64,000 nucleotides of DNA from Sphagnum magellanicum (taxonomy: Eukaryota; Streptophyta; Sphagnopsida; Sphagnales; Sphagnaceae): assembly GCA_021904315.1 (NCBI GenBank), contig CM038920.1, forward strand, positions 5,642,001 through 5,706,000. Direction: 5' to 3'. Below, one piece after another: positions 1 to 12,200 of this stretch. A program made the position numbers and the translations under genes. The notes beneath the pieces are model-generated. The model saw only the letters and a list, made by a program, of their open reading frames with translations. It did not search any database and had not been told where the DNA came from. Within the stretch, counting starts at the first letter, position 1. Each line of letters begins with the position of its first letter.

Positions 1-1400
1 ATGCATCCAACAATGTAATTAAGTTTCTTGCCAGAACTTGTCTTGTAATATTGTTTGTTTTAAGCAAACTTATTATGATATGTTTTAGTTGCTAATCACC
101 CTCAAAAAATTTATCACCAAAGCAAAAATGTCATGTGCTCCTTTTGACATCCACAAGTCAAAACTTGTTATAGTAGAATAACATTCTACAAGTTTTGGCA
201 AAAATATGCAAAACATATTCTTGCTTTTCCTTCTCCACCAAATTGGGCAACACCTTTTGTGAAAAGGTTTTTTTTGAAGGAAACACCACTCTTAAACATA
301 AATGCATTACAAGATGCTTCAACCATCTATTACCACAAATTGAATAGGTAGGTGATTTTTGAAAACCAAAAGATTAAGGTCTTGTAGGAATTGTTTTTGT
401 TGCACATCATTCTTTTTGAAAGGATCTTTTTCATCAAATTTTTATATTTTGCATTACTAGATAGATTGAGTTTTTTTTTTTGTTGGTTGTCTTTCATCGG
501 GCTTCACAAGATTGTTTATTTCCTCTTCAAACTTTTTTGGAATCATAACATGGTCTACAACCACGTGTTTTTTCAATGTCATTATTCCATTGGTTTTATA
601 ATATGATATTATTTGTTTCCTTGTTTGAGTTTTTACTAGGTTATATGCATCAATTGGACTATTGTAATAAAACATGCAATGCATAATTTAATAAGCTTTT
701 CCATCCACTTCCTTGTTATGATTTACACAATAAAAAAACCAACATAATGCTTACTTGTTATGGGGTCTTCAAAAGACTTTTTGAGCATGTAATTTTTCAA
801 AATTGACTTGTATCCTTTCATGAATGGAGTTAGTTTTTGTTTGCAAAGTAGGATTTTCCTTTGAAGCTTTTACCAAAGTTGTTCACTTTTATGCCATGGA
901 GTATGTGCAAATGTATAGTGAATGTGAAGCATGGAACTTTTTTTCTAGTAATCAAAAACCTTTACACAATTCACAACATATACCAATACATTAACAAATA
1001 ATAAAGAAAGGAAAAAAATAAAATGCAAACAAAGCAAACAAAGCATATACACAAAATGAGGAAACTTCACAAGCAAAAAAAAATGTTTTAAAAATAAAAT
1101 AAAAAAGGTGATAAACTTATTGAACTTGGAGAAAAAAAGTTTGAAGTTCACCCATTTCAAGACTAGAATAAAAAAAATTGGTGGGTGGATATTAGTTTAA
1201 CAAAACCAAGGTGTTGAACAAATGAACAAGGCAAATAATAAGCAAAGTGAAACAAAACAAAATGTTAAAAACACAAGAATTGTGAAGACAAATGATGAAA
1301 AGATTAGACCTAAACCTAAATCCAAGCATAGAATATACAAACCAAGACAAAACCACTAGGAACAAAAACATGAAATGTGCAAATTGAAATCGAAAACACT
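1..1400. other. AT-rich intergenic DNA, no gene seen
   Basis: Only short, low-complexity open frames occur on both strands, rich in Phe, Leu, Lys and Ile codons as expected from AT-rich DNA. I recognise no protein family, RNA gene or clear element boundary. Composition changes abruptly near 1400, where a GC-richer stretch begins. Confidence 0.6.
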
Positions 1401-2336
1401 TCCCAACGTGGTTGCCATTTCGGCCTGGCCGATTCGCCAAGGCTGCCTTGAGCCGTTTGATGATGAGCGTGGATGGAGCCCACAGTTTCTTAACTTGTCG
1501 GCTTGATCATTGCACTGTAGAACGCGGAGCCCAACTGCCAACAAAGTCAAATCTGCTCTTACGAGTGAGTACTTGTGACGCTTGGTATCATTTGTTACCT
1601 GTCACAGATTTACAAGTGTATTTATTGAGAGGATGCCTGAAATCAGTAAGATTCCTCCCGCTACGGGGGGAGCTCATGTTAAGTTTTTCTGGGCACACTC
1701 TTTACACATTTCATAAGGGCTCGTTGTTTTTTTTGGGGGACATGATTAAATGATCTTGATCATCAGATCTTGGTGTGGTAGGCCCTCCACACGGTAAGGC
1801 CCTTGGTTGAGAGCATTGTCAGAATTTGACGCTGCCCTCGGCTGTCGGCTCGGGGTGGGCTCTTTATTCTGGTCATGCTCCCCTCTGTGGGCTTGGCCTA
1901 CCACAGAATGATCATTGCTGCCGACGCGCGGTTTCTGGCTTACGCTTCTCTCTCTCTCTCTCTCTCTCTTCCCTTTCTGGCCTCAAAATTTCCCAGTATA
2001 CGGTACACCCATCACCACCACCACCACCACCACCACCACCGAGTACACGTACCCATCACATAATTCTGTTGCAGAAGTAGTTGAGCTTCGTTGCACAAGA
2101 AAGGCTTGTGTGGGAGTTTTGATCCCATTGTGTGAGGTTTTTGATTGATTAGAACTGAGGTCCATTTTGTGGCTCGATTTGGATTTACATACGAGGGGGG
2201 CAGGGGGGCGGGTGGGTTGGTGTTGGTTGTGTGGGATTTGATTGAAGATCTGTTGTAGTCTGTGTAGATATTGGGTTTAATCCAAGTGAGACTGCCGTCC
2301 TCCGGAGCTCGGACTTTTGGTCAAGTTGAAGACATC
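1400..2336 (+). promoter_or_regulatory. Probable promoter and leader region of the C2-domain gene
   Basis: GC content rises compared with the flank, and no conserved protein is seen. It contains a TC run (about 1949-1969), a run of CAC/ACC triplets (about 2010-2040) and G-rich tracts near 2195-2215. Position directly upstream of the start at 2337 suggests promoter plus 5'UTR. No transcription start can be fixed from sequence alone. Confidence 0.4.
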
Positions 2337-4077
2337 ATGGAGAGTCCTCACCGCAAATGTATCTTGGAGCTGAAGAAAGCCAAGAACCTTAGAGCCTCCA
2401 AAATCCTAGGTAATAATTGGAAATCGGGTTGGTTTGCTTTGGTCTAAATGCCGACTAGTTATTGCAGGTGTCGGAAAAACTCTTCTGCAAATACTTGTGC
2501 TTTGAGTTTCTTGTGTGCAAGGTTACATTTCGGGGACGTGCTAGTACGTGGTTGCTAATGTTGTATTCCATCATGTGCCTTGTGCAGGAGGGAAGACCAA
2601 GATTCATGCAGTTATGAGGTTCCAAGCTCTCAGTCACACAACCAAAACGATTATAGGTGAGCACACAATCATGAGCGTTTTCTCTGCTGATCTCTCAGCT
2701 ACCTCTACTTCCCCCTTGCGGAAGGATACTCTAGAGTTGCAACCAAATGGAGGTTTTCTCACTGAATCTTCCTTTGCTGTTGGCATAATATCTTTTAGAT
2801 TGTGTGAAGATCAGGCTGAGTTTCATAAACCCACTGTACAAACCCTAGCTCCAGTTGAAAAGAATTGGTATAATAGAAAATTACAAATTTCTGGTCATAT
2901 GGTTTCTAACCCTGGGATGTTCCACTGTTACTACCTCTGTCCCATTGCATCAAGTACTCAAGATTGTCGGTGTTGCAAAGTTTGTGTAACAGCTTTATCT
3001 GCTGAAGTTTCTACTGCTTTTGATCCAAGTACTGGGTGTTTAGATTCCTTGGTAACATGCAGTTTGAAAACATCACCTCTTAGATTTGTCCACTCAAAGG
3101 GTAATTGTGGTAGAGGAAATTTGTCCGTGAAGCAGCTTATGTGCCAAGTTCATGATCTCATTTCAATGATGCTTGCAAAAATTGGAAGTTCCATATCCTA
3201 GGGTTTTTGTTCAAGCTGGAAACAGAGAGCCAGATTTCATTATGCCTGTGTTGGATCTGTGTCATGGCAGATATGGGGAATAATCCTGTTTGGGAGCAAG
3301 AGATATTCACTCTTGATATCAGTGGATGCAGTGATGACACTCCTGTCAGGATTGATATCTTTAAAGATGGGTCCAAACTCATTGGAAGCGTAGTGTAAGT
3401 GAAAGCTGAATCATCCTTGACACCTGCAACTTTCTTTTTGGGCTGAATGGAAGATCGATTGAGATTCCTTTGTGTCATGGCTCAGAAGAGAAAACCTCAT
3501 GGACACTTGAAAAATGTGTGATCTTTCGCACAGGTTGACAGTATTACAGCTTTGTATGGTCGAAGGTATTCCGCAACCAAGGAATCTGCCATTGGTGACA
3601 GCCAGGGGCAAGCATCATGATGAAGAAGTGGAGATCTTGACAACGTATTTAGTGGTTCCTAATTCCTATGTAAGTCTTGCAAAAAAGGTTCATTCTAAGC
3701 CTAATTTGTTCTTGCTCCTGATATGGTAGCAGCTAGGTGGTATCTCAACTTGTATGGTATTGACCAGTACATGGAAATATGAATGAGAACCAACATCCCA
3801 TTTGGACTTTCTTGTGCAGGCTCCTACTGCCACCATGTTCAGCTGCCCTTCGCCAGCAAGGGGATATTATCAAGCTACTGCCCCCGTCTGGGGGCTACCG
3901 TATGTCTCTCCCATGAGCAGCACATCAGGCATTTATCAACAATCACATATTAATCAATTCCAGGAAAACTGTCAGAGCAAAGTAGATTTATCTGATTCTG
4001 AGCCACAATATCCTCAATTGTCACAGCAAATGCCTTCCAAACCCTTACCGGACCAGTTTTATGCGTATTTTGGTTAA
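2337..4077 (+). CDS. C2-domain protein (SRC2-like), 5 coding exons, one frame lesion
   Basis: Exons read as 2337-2409, 2588-2656, 3271-3394, 3454-3669 and 3820-4077. Exon 1 gives a C2 beta-1 start (CILELKKAKNLRASKIL), exon 2 ends HTTKTII, and exon 3 carries the C2 hallmark GNNPVWEQEIFTLDI followed by VRIDIFKDGSKLIGSVV. Exon 4 gives SIEIPL...SWTLEK. Exon 5 is a Pro, Gln, Ser and Tyr-rich tail ending FYAYFG, as in SRC2-type plant proteins, which combine one N-terminal C2 with a low-complexity tail. Phases agree at all junctions, but within exon 4 the frame shifts by one base near the A5 run at 3511-3515. One extra A there would join SWTLEK to the frame RLTVLQLCMVEGIPQ. About 246 residues if intact. 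C2 domains bind calcium or phospholipids, but the conserved Asp cluster is not obvious here, so calcium binding is doubtful. No transmembrane segment seen. Confidence 0.6.
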
Positions 4078-5884
4078 ATGCACAAGAACTTATTTTGCAT
4101 ATTTAAATAGCAACACTGATCTCTAGAAAACTTGATGCAAGCACAGGTACAAAGAAACAGTCCTCAACTCAAGTAATTCTGTGAGATTTACCCCTGCCAA
4201 CTTGAAAGCGCAGTTTAGTAGAGTGAACATAACCTATTCCCACATAGAGTGAACTGGTTACAGATATGAAGTTCATGATGGATAGTGAGCTGGTTTATCA
4301 CATGATCTTCTCAATCATCATGTTTGAATGAGGCACTGATGTGCAAAGAAAACAGTCAGGGTTTGGATGTCATGACCTTGCGGCAATTCCATAGGCACTT
4401 GGAAGCCCTTTTTATTTGATCTCTAGAGGTCACCTTCTGAAATAAAGTTGGCGGAAGAAGTATTGACCCAGGTACCTAAATCTCAAAACCTGTAAACATT
4501 GAGCCTTTTGTTTCCAGGAGATCAAGTTTACAGGTACAGAATTTAACCTTCTTGTATGCATTCTTGAGCTCTAAGCATGCATGTCTGCTGTAAATAGCTT
4601 CCAAAAATGCAGTTATGGTAGGAGAAAGTTAGCCTGTTCAAATAAGTTGGTTTGTCTGCTGAAGAGAACTTGGTAACTCGTCAAAGTGCTTTTGAATGAG
4701 ACCAGATCTTTGCTTAACAAAGAAAGATTTCTGTTTGCGTATTTCTGCCTTTTGAAATCTTTGGAAAGATTATTTCCAGGGCTTCTTAGTCATAACTGGG
4801 GAGCTTTTTCTAACCCCACTTTGTCCTCTAACTTGACCTTCTGTTTATAGTTATCTGTCTTGTTCTTTCTTACTCTTTCTTTTTCTTTGTCTTTCTTTTC
4901 TGTGTTCCCTTGTTTCTTCTAGAGTTTTTCAGGGCTTGTCCTTCTCTTTCAGGTTTTTTTAGGTATGACTGAGTTTTACCATTACTGCCAGTCTTGTGAT
5001 AGAAACCCAATACATTGGTTAATGTTTGACATCAACTGCCACCAACTGCTAGCAGCTGATGAAGTCATTGGGAATGTTGTGGTCTGTGGTTCATGAACAT
5101 GCATATGACTGTCGCTGTTGTTCAAATTGTGCCTAAGTTTTGTTTTGTCATCTTTTCTGGAGGTCTTGCTGATTGGTTGCTATTCTAATATTGTTAGATA
5201 TCACATATCACTTAAAGTTATTTTCAAATTATATTCAGGGCTAAATTATTAAATATAGTGTAAGGGATCTAAAAAGCAGACCCTTCATTTGTGCAAAGAA
5301 ACTGGTACGGTTTTTGAGAAATTTTTGAAAACAGGATGCTTACAAAATTTGTAAGCTCCTGTTGCCCATTGAACAGGATCTTATGTGTTGAAACAGAAGG
5401 TTATATCTGGAAATTGACCTAAACTAACACAGCAAAAATCTCACTGGTTCTTTACATACTGAGAAATTCACAGTAATTATGAAAAGTGGGTCCTTTTGTA
5501 CACATTTTGGTGCTAGCCAAACATAATGACTCAGTCTTCAGATTGCGGGAATGTGACAGAGATTCAGGATGCAGGTTTTGTAAAATGTCTTGCCTGAAAT
5601 TTGTGGCAGAGTATTGTTTACTTATCTGCATGCACCCTGATCTACATTAACATCCACTCAGTTTGCAAAATAACTCCATAAACAAAAGAGGCACCAGACT
5701 TAAGTGCTAAAGATGACAGAGGCATGAAACCAAAACTCCAAGGACACACCACTCCATGGCCACCTTTTCATTGGTACCACATCTGATAATGATGTTGAAC
5801 TTTAACTGTGTTACAATACCAGTAGACATGCCACTGTAAACAAAATGAACTTGATATTGTGATTGACTAGACAGATTACTGGCA
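4078..5884. other. Intergenic / 3' untranslated DNA between C2 and PPR genes
   Basis: No conserved reading frame is visible on either strand. Pyrimidine-rich tracts occur near 4855-4960. The two flanking genes converge here, so both 3'UTRs should lie in this stretch. I see no repeat with a clear boundary. Confidence 0.5.
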
Positions 5885-7765
5885 TCACCAGTAGTCCATG
5901 CAAGAACAAATACCATCTTCAAAGTGATGGAAGCGATTGGCATCCCTCACCATGATTGCTCTCCCAACTATTTTTGAAATGAACTTTATGGAAGTGTGGC
6001 AATCTTCACAAACCCGCAGATTCTTTCTTATTCGAAGAGGAGTACCAGGAGCTGTGTTGATGAGCCCTAATGCAATAGCCAGTTTCTCACTATGGTGGCA
6101 CAAATGAAATACCTTCTCTTCGTCTTCCACATCATGTAGAATGAAATTCGTACAAGGCACGTACCCTGCATCATGCATGAGCCCAGACAATCTCTGCAGT
6201 TCTCCATGAATTTCAATCATCTGGGGGTGATCTCGATCCTCAACTACAAAAGTATGCACCTCATTATTCACTTCAATCCAGGTGCGACCCGGCTGTTTCT
6301 TCACACCTTTTTCCATCCTCTGCCGTTCAACATTCTCACAGAGATGCCTGTTGCCAGCAGCAGCATAGATGTTTGACAGCAGCACATAACCAGCAGCATT
6401 ATCAGGCTCCATTTCAAGAATTTGTTTGGCAACACGTTCTGCCATCTCCACATTACCATGAATTCTACAAGTGCCAAGCAGAGCCCTCCAAGCAGCCACC
6501 TGTGGTTTACAGGGTATTGCCATGACCATATTCTCTGCCTCCTGTAGATGGCCAGCACGCCCAAGAAGGTCAACCATACAGGTGTAATGTTCCAATTTTG
6601 CAGAAATCATATAGTCTGTGACCATTGCAGCATAACAATGCATGCCTTCATCCACCAGACCTGCATGGCTACAAGCTGATAGAAGACAAACAAAAGTGAT
6701 ATCATCTGGCTGTACACCTTCTTCACACATCTGTTCAAAATGTTTAAGAGCTTCCCTACCATGCCCATGCATTGCACATCCCCCAAGGATGGCATTCCAG
6801 GTGGCCACATCTCGAGATGGCATCTTGTGGAACACTCTCCAAGCATCTTCAAGGCTCCCACATTTTGCATACATGTCCACCAAGCTACTCCCCACAAAGA
6901 CATCAGACTCACAACCACTTTGAATGATTTGCTCGTGAACACTCCTGCCCTCTTCAAGTGCAACTACACTGGCACATGCATTCAGCACTGCTACAAAAGT
7001 AACCGAGTTTGGCTGCACACCTTCCTGTTGCAGTTGCCGAAATAGTTTCAGTGCATTCTGCCCTTGCCCACATTTCACATGTCCCAATATCATGGCACTC
7101 CAAGTGACCACATCTCGAGATGGCATTATATTGAACACTCTCTGAGCATCCTCAAGGCTCCCACATTTTGTATACATGTCCACCAAGCTACTCCCAACAA
7201 AGACATCAGACTCGCAACCACTTTGAATAATTTGCTCATGAACACTCCTGCCCTCTTCATATGCAACCATGCTGGCACATGCATTCAGCACCCCCACAAA
7301 AGTAACAGAGTTTGGTCGCACACCCTGCTGCTGCATTTGTTGAAATAGTTCGAGTGCCTTCTGCCCTTGCCCGCATTTCACATGTCCCAAAACCATGGCA
7401 TTCCAAGTGACCACATTTCGCAATGGCATCTTGTTGAACACACTCCAAGCATCCTTGATGCTCCCACATTTTGCATACATGTCCACCAAGCTACTGCCCA
7501 CAAAGACATCAGACTCACAACCACTTTGAATGAGCTGTTCATGAACACGCCTGCCACCTTCAAGAGCTCCTAAACCAGCACATGCATTAATCAATGGAAC
7601 AAAGGTGAATTTGTTAGGAATCACTCCGTCTTGTTGCATTTGTTGGAAAAGCTGTATTGCCTTCTCCGGCTGCCCATCCTTCACATATTTTGTGAGTTTC
7701 TGATTCCATGCAAAAATGTTCAATTGCACTGTGCCTGGTGCCATTGCAGCTATCTCTGATGCCAC
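5885..7765 (-). CDS. PLS-class pentatricopeptide repeat protein with C-terminal DYW domain
   Basis: Uninterrupted 626-residue frame. Residues 15 to about 480 are PPR motifs of P, L and S type, followed by E/E+ motifs (LEHYTCMVDLLGRAGHLQEA; AAWRALLGTCRIHGNVEMAE) and a complete DYW domain. The DYW domain holds the PGRTWIEV start, the deaminase-like HSE (558-560) and CEDC (586-589), the HHF...CSC metal site (Cys 620 and 622) and the terminal DYW. Members of this family enter chloroplasts or mitochondria and edit C to U at specific sites, with the PPR motifs reading the RNA and the DYW domain deaminating. No classic transit peptide is obvious at the N terminus. Either a short leader is used or a 5' exon lies upstream. 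Three units of 101 residues containing GCESDVFVGSSLVDMY are nearly identical, implying recent internal duplication. The RNA target cannot be told from sequence here. Confidence 0.93.
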   Translation of the reverse strand: MASEIAAMAPGTVQLNIFAWNQKLTKYVKDGQPEKAIQLFQQMQQDGVIPNKFTFVPLINACAGLGALEGGRRVHEQLIQSGCESDVFVGSSLVDMYAKCGSIKDAWSVFNKMPLRNVVTWNAMVLGHVKCGQGQKALELFQQMQQQGVRPNSVTFVGVLNACASMVAYEEGRSVHEQIIQSGCESDVFVGSSLVDMYTKCGSLEDAQRVFNIMPSRDVVTWSAMILGHVKCGQGQNALKLFRQLQQEGVQPNSVTFVAVLNACASVVALEEGRSVHEQIIQSGCESDVFVGSSLVDMYAKCGSLEDAWRVFHKMPSRDVATWNAILGGCAMHGHGREALKHFEQMCEEGVQPDDITFVCLLSACSHAGLVDEGMHCYAAMVTDYMISAKLEHYTCMVDLLGRAGHLQEAENMVMAIPCKPQVAAWRALLGTCRIHGNVEMAERVAKQILEMEPDNAAGYVLLSNIYAAAGNRHLCENVERQRMEKGVKKQPGRTWIEVNNEVHTFVVEDRDHPQMIEIHGELQRLSGLMHDAGYVPCTNFILHDVEDEEKVFHLCHHSEKLAIALGLINTAPGTPLRIRKNLRVCEDCHTSIKFISKIVGRAIMVRDANRFHHFEDGICSCMDYW

Positions 7766-8877
7766 CCACGGTGGATTTCGTTGGTCCTCAAGCCAGAGTG
7801 CTTCCCGTGTCTTCTTGTGTTTGAAATCTGGATACCTTTCATTTGTCTACAACCAGAATCCAGATCAAGCTGATCAGCCATGTATTCTTCACATCCCAGG
7901 TGTAGATAACATCATAAGAACAGAGAAAGACGCACTGACTTTCTCTATGCAAATTGCATTTACCTACCTTCTCCAACCTGCTATTACTATCCCACCGGAG
8001 CACAGAACCTGAATAGTATTTCTGCAGAGTTTAGACCAAGGCAAGAGTGCAACAAGAGTGAGAGCAACAAGAGCTATGGTACCATTGACATGTGAACTCC
8101 GGCAGGCTTGATGTTGCGTTACCTTCTCTGATCTGTGATCCCACCATTGTGAAGGATCCAAAAAGAACTTCCGCCATAGTTTCTCTCTCTGACCTGCAGG
8201 GACTGTTGAACAACTTCCTTTCAAATCATGTAGTTTGATCACATAGAAGCCAAGATGAGGTACTGCGTCTTGCATAGAATGTGTCCGAATTTTCGATTTG
8301 CTTCCAGAGAGATTGGGTCATCATTTTGCAGCAAACTAACAAACCATGAAAAGAAGGCACTAGACAGAGAGAGAGGAACAACGCATGAAGGCTTACATTT
8401 GCAAAGATCTCTGAGTGCCGCCTCTTTTTCTATCGGGTGCGCTCTGGGAAGAAGTGAGGTATACTGCAAAAGTTTTCGATGGGTAAAGCGGAATTGCGGG
8501 TGCACGCAGACACGTAGCAGCAAGCTGCTCCCGGTCGAACTCCCTCTTCTCCATGGGGTGGTGGAGCTGCTGCCGTCCTTGAATTCTAGAAGAGAGTTAG
8601 AGCTTGCACATGACGATAGCTGCACTGATGATGAAAAAGGCATTGCTGCATGAAAAAATCCTTGGAAATTGCTTTTTCTCGCTCCTCCCAATCCAGGAGC
8701 ATGATCCCAAGTAGACCCACATGCAATTCCCTCTCGATCATCCGACCCAAATGCAATCTCTCTCGCACCTCCACCACCTACGCATTTCTTGATGGTACAA
8801 TTCTAGATTGAACGTCATCAGCTTGCTAGCAATGGCCTTAAAACCCTCGAAAACCCTAAAGGATGGCTCGCACTAGT
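7766..8877. other. Upstream region of the PPR gene, no confident gene
   Basis: This GC-moderate stretch is open in short frames on both strands. A minus-strand frame of 150 codons (8239-8691) is Ser-rich at its start and might encode an organelle-targeting leader, but I cannot link it to the PPR exon by convincing splice sites and see no PPR motif in it. I treat the stretch as promoter/5'UTR DNA. Confidence 0.4.
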
Positions 8878-8974
8878 AACGGTGGCGATGATCCACATGA
8901 AGATTTAGCCAAATTTGGTTACAAGCTAAATATGAAAGTAATTTTTAATGTAAAATAAATTTTTCTTTGGCTAC
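8878..8974 (-). repeat. Dispersed MITE-like element, terminal motif GTAGCCAAAG (copy 1)
   Basis: Read on the minus strand it starts at GTAGCCAAAG and contains TGTAACCAAATTTGGCTAA followed by a TGTGGATGATC-like stretch. The same blocks occur in the same order at 62864-62983, and more weakly at about 22880-22970 and 59055-59085. The far end is degenerate in this copy. Confidence 0.45.
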
Positions 8975-9057
8975 CTACTTGAACCATATATAGAAATCTG
9001 GCCAAATTATTGTGCAAAAATTTCAAAATTTATTGTGCTAAAAATTATATCATAGTA

Positions 9058-9240
9058 CCTTGACCATTTCAACACATGTTCGTCGAATCATTAATTAATT
9101 AAAAAATATTCCCTTCAACAAATGAAATATTCTTAAAAATTCAATATTTTCCTTGACAATATTTTGTGATTTGGAAGAGATAATTTTTGAGAATTTCAAC
9201 ATTTTTGAAAATTATATAATTAATGTCAAATTGGCCAAGG
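9058..9240 (+). mobile_element. MITE-like element with CCTTGGCCA-type inverted termini (copy 1)
   Basis: Begins CCTTGACCATTTCAACAC and ends GTCAAATTGGCCAAGG, inverted repeats of about 18 bp with a few mismatches, flanked by TA on both sides. The interior is AT-rich and non-coding. A second copy at 62501-62710 shares both ends and several internal blocks (AATAATTTTTGAAAATTTCAAC-like). TA flanks with short inverted ends are typical of Tc1/mariner (Stowaway-like) MITEs, though the termini differ from the usual Stowaway sequence. Confidence 0.6.
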
Positions 9241-12200
9241 TAATCCGAGGGTACTACTCCTTATTTCATATCACGAGTTGACGATTTCAACAAGAACAAA
9301 AACAATGGCAGCCAAGTAAAGTGATATGAACATAAGAAGGACCCCCCAAAAAAAAGTGTGTGGTAAGGCCCTAAAGTGAAATAATGGCCTTGATGAGGTG
9401 GAATTTACGGTCATGTGGAGTTAGCAGCTTGAGAATGATGTCTAGGCAACATGAACTTGGCAATCAAGCATCGTTCACTTTGCAATTTGGCAAAGTGAAC
9501 TTGGCAACAAGTAAAGTCAATTGAGCAAAATAGCCAAATAGCAACATGGACTTCTACAATTTGGCAAAGTGGAATTGGGAAGCATGTAAAGTGAAATTGA
9601 CAAAATAACGGAGCAAATGGTTTTCCATATTTTATGGATGAGCATGCATGAGATTTCATTTGTGAATTTTCAATTGATGAACTTTTGATTGATAAAATTT
9701 CATGAATTTTCAAGATGAACTTTTTGTTGGTCTCTCATTGCCCACATTAGTTCATTTTCTTTAATTGTTAATTTTTCCATCGTTTTATTTTGGTGTTCTT
9801 TGTAATTGTTAATCTTTCACCCATCTTCGTCATGTTATTGTTTATAATACTTCTCCCCTCTTCATGTTCATGTCACTTTAATTTTATCATCCATCCTTGT
9901 CATGTTTTTGTTTATAATAATCACCTCCTCTTCTTCATGCTTATGTGATCATCTTGGTTGTGTTGTTTGTCCTAGCAATGTTTTTGTTTGTAGTAATTAT
10001 TGCCTCTTGTTTATGTTACTGTCATTGCCTTGCTTAAAATGACACCTTTTCCCTCCTTATTTATGGTCATGTTGTTCATGTCAATTAGAACTTTTTTCAT
10101 TATGTTTGTGTATGTTGTTATTAAACCTTCATCTTGCTAAACCAACTCGTTCTTCTTTACTTTTAATTGTCATGTTCATGTTTGTAACATCTACCCATCC
10201 ATTCCTCCCTTCCCCCCCTCATGCTTATCATTAATTGTTCATTTGAGGTTTACGTGACTTTTTGTTTGTGTTTGAACCTTTGTATGTTATTTGACTTATT
10301 TACAAACCTTTGTTGTTCACCAAGGTTCACACATTTATAACCAAGTGGGTGGGTTTGTAATCCATTGTGAACATCTTAATGAAATTTGTATCATCCCTTT
10401 TTAACTACATTAATATTAGAACAAATTGTTATGAAATCCACTTATTGCAAATTTTCAAATTCCCTCCTTGCTATTTCTTTGACCATATGTAGTGAACTTG
10501 TAACTCTTTTAATTTGCTTATCTTACTTTCTTTCTTTTGGTTTTCTCTAATTTTTTCAATTGCCTTTTGTTTCATAATGTCTAAGTATTATTTAAAGTCA
10601 CAACATGACTTTATGAATATTCTACTAATGATTTTTTTACTATGGGTTTTTCTTGCAAGTAAAGATGGTAAGGAAAACAATTTCTTTTGGATAGTGCTTA
10701 TTGGGTTAGATGTGCAAAATTCATAGTGTCCACCTTTACCTCCAATGTAATTTCATTTAAGTTCACCACCAAAGTTACAAAATTTGTTGCAACATCTTGG
10801 TTTATGGTTATAGGGTTTGAAAGCCTATTCACATAGTACCTAAGGTGATTTTGAAACACATCATTAACTTCTGAGGCATGACTTGTATTTTCATTATTAT
10901 TGTTATGTTGATCAACTTTGTTGCAACAAAGAGTGTTCTTCTTTGGATCTTGTCACCTTCCTTGTCGTTGATAAATAATCATCCATTTTTGCCTTTTTTG
11001 CATTGACCAATGTGTACAAGTTATTGGGATTTATTTTCTCATTATGGTGTTTAGGGTTAAACAACCAAATCCTTGTAACTTTAAACCTTAATATTATATA
11101 TATATATATATATATGTTTGATTCAAGGTTTTGTCTACCCATCTTGTGAAGATTATCTTGTTTAATTTGTTGTAATTGCTTTTAACCATTACACCATCTT
11201 GGTCACTTTTGAAAAGAATATTGAAAAGTTTTAAAGAAACCATATTTAAAGGCTCAATTGCATGAGATGTATTTGAAAGTAAAATGACCATGTTTAACCA
11301 ATTTTTTATGTTTACTTAATTTTCTCTGTCATGATTTCCATGTTGATTTAAACCAATGCCTAAACCTTAAACCACCTAAGACCTAATCTTTTGAAAAAAA
11401 AAACATTTTTTGAAAAGGAAGTTAATCATCCATGTTTTTATTTGTATAGCCATACATGTTCCTAGTTTGTAAAATTGCATGTAATCATCATGTAACCTCT
11501 CTCCTTTGAAAATATAGAATTTTGGCAAAAATTTCACGTTGTATTAATAATTAATCATTCTTTATATTTGAATATAGTGTTGTATACTTAGTGTGAAATT
11601 CATTTGGCCAAAACCCTTGCACTTGATTATTTGCTTGCTCAAATCTTTGTTTCGTTTAAGTTCCAAATGTGATTTATAATATAATTATGTTTATTATACA
11701 TGGATTATAAATTGTTGCAAAAGATTTAGCAAGATTGTGCAATGAGACCTTGTGTTTGATTGATATCTCATCAATTATGTTACATTTATTCACCTGTCAT
11801 TGTTTTTTTATTAGTTTTGGTGCAAAAAGAGGTGAATCATTTCGCTTGTCTTGTGTTGACTAGTCATTCAAACCATTTTGATTCCTACAAGTCTTATTCA
11901 ACATCATTATGATTTAAATCTCATTTGCCCTAACCTCTAGGTTTGGCCTTACAAGTGGAATTTTTAAAATTTAGTTAAAAACATTTAAAAATGTGCAAGG
12001 TCAAGGTATTTGTCAATTGCATATGCCTTTAGATTTGAAGAAGAAATAACGAAAGCATAAGAATGTTTGAAATCTTATGAAATTAAATTATGATTTACTA
12101 TTTTTATGTAGGTCGTTGGTGGATAGATCAAATTACAGTTTCTTATACTTTGATGAAACTTTCCTCTTGGAATTCCTCGTTTTATATTTAGGAATTACAA

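Noticed and set aside
1983..2165. Poly-Val, poly-His and poly-Thr frames in the C2 gene leader
   Set aside because: All come from one CAC/ACC triplet run read in different frames.
8239..8691. 150-codon minus-strand frame as a 5' exon of the PPR gene
   Set aside because: Ser-rich start would fit a targeting leader, but no convincing splice junction or PPR motif connects it to the main exon.
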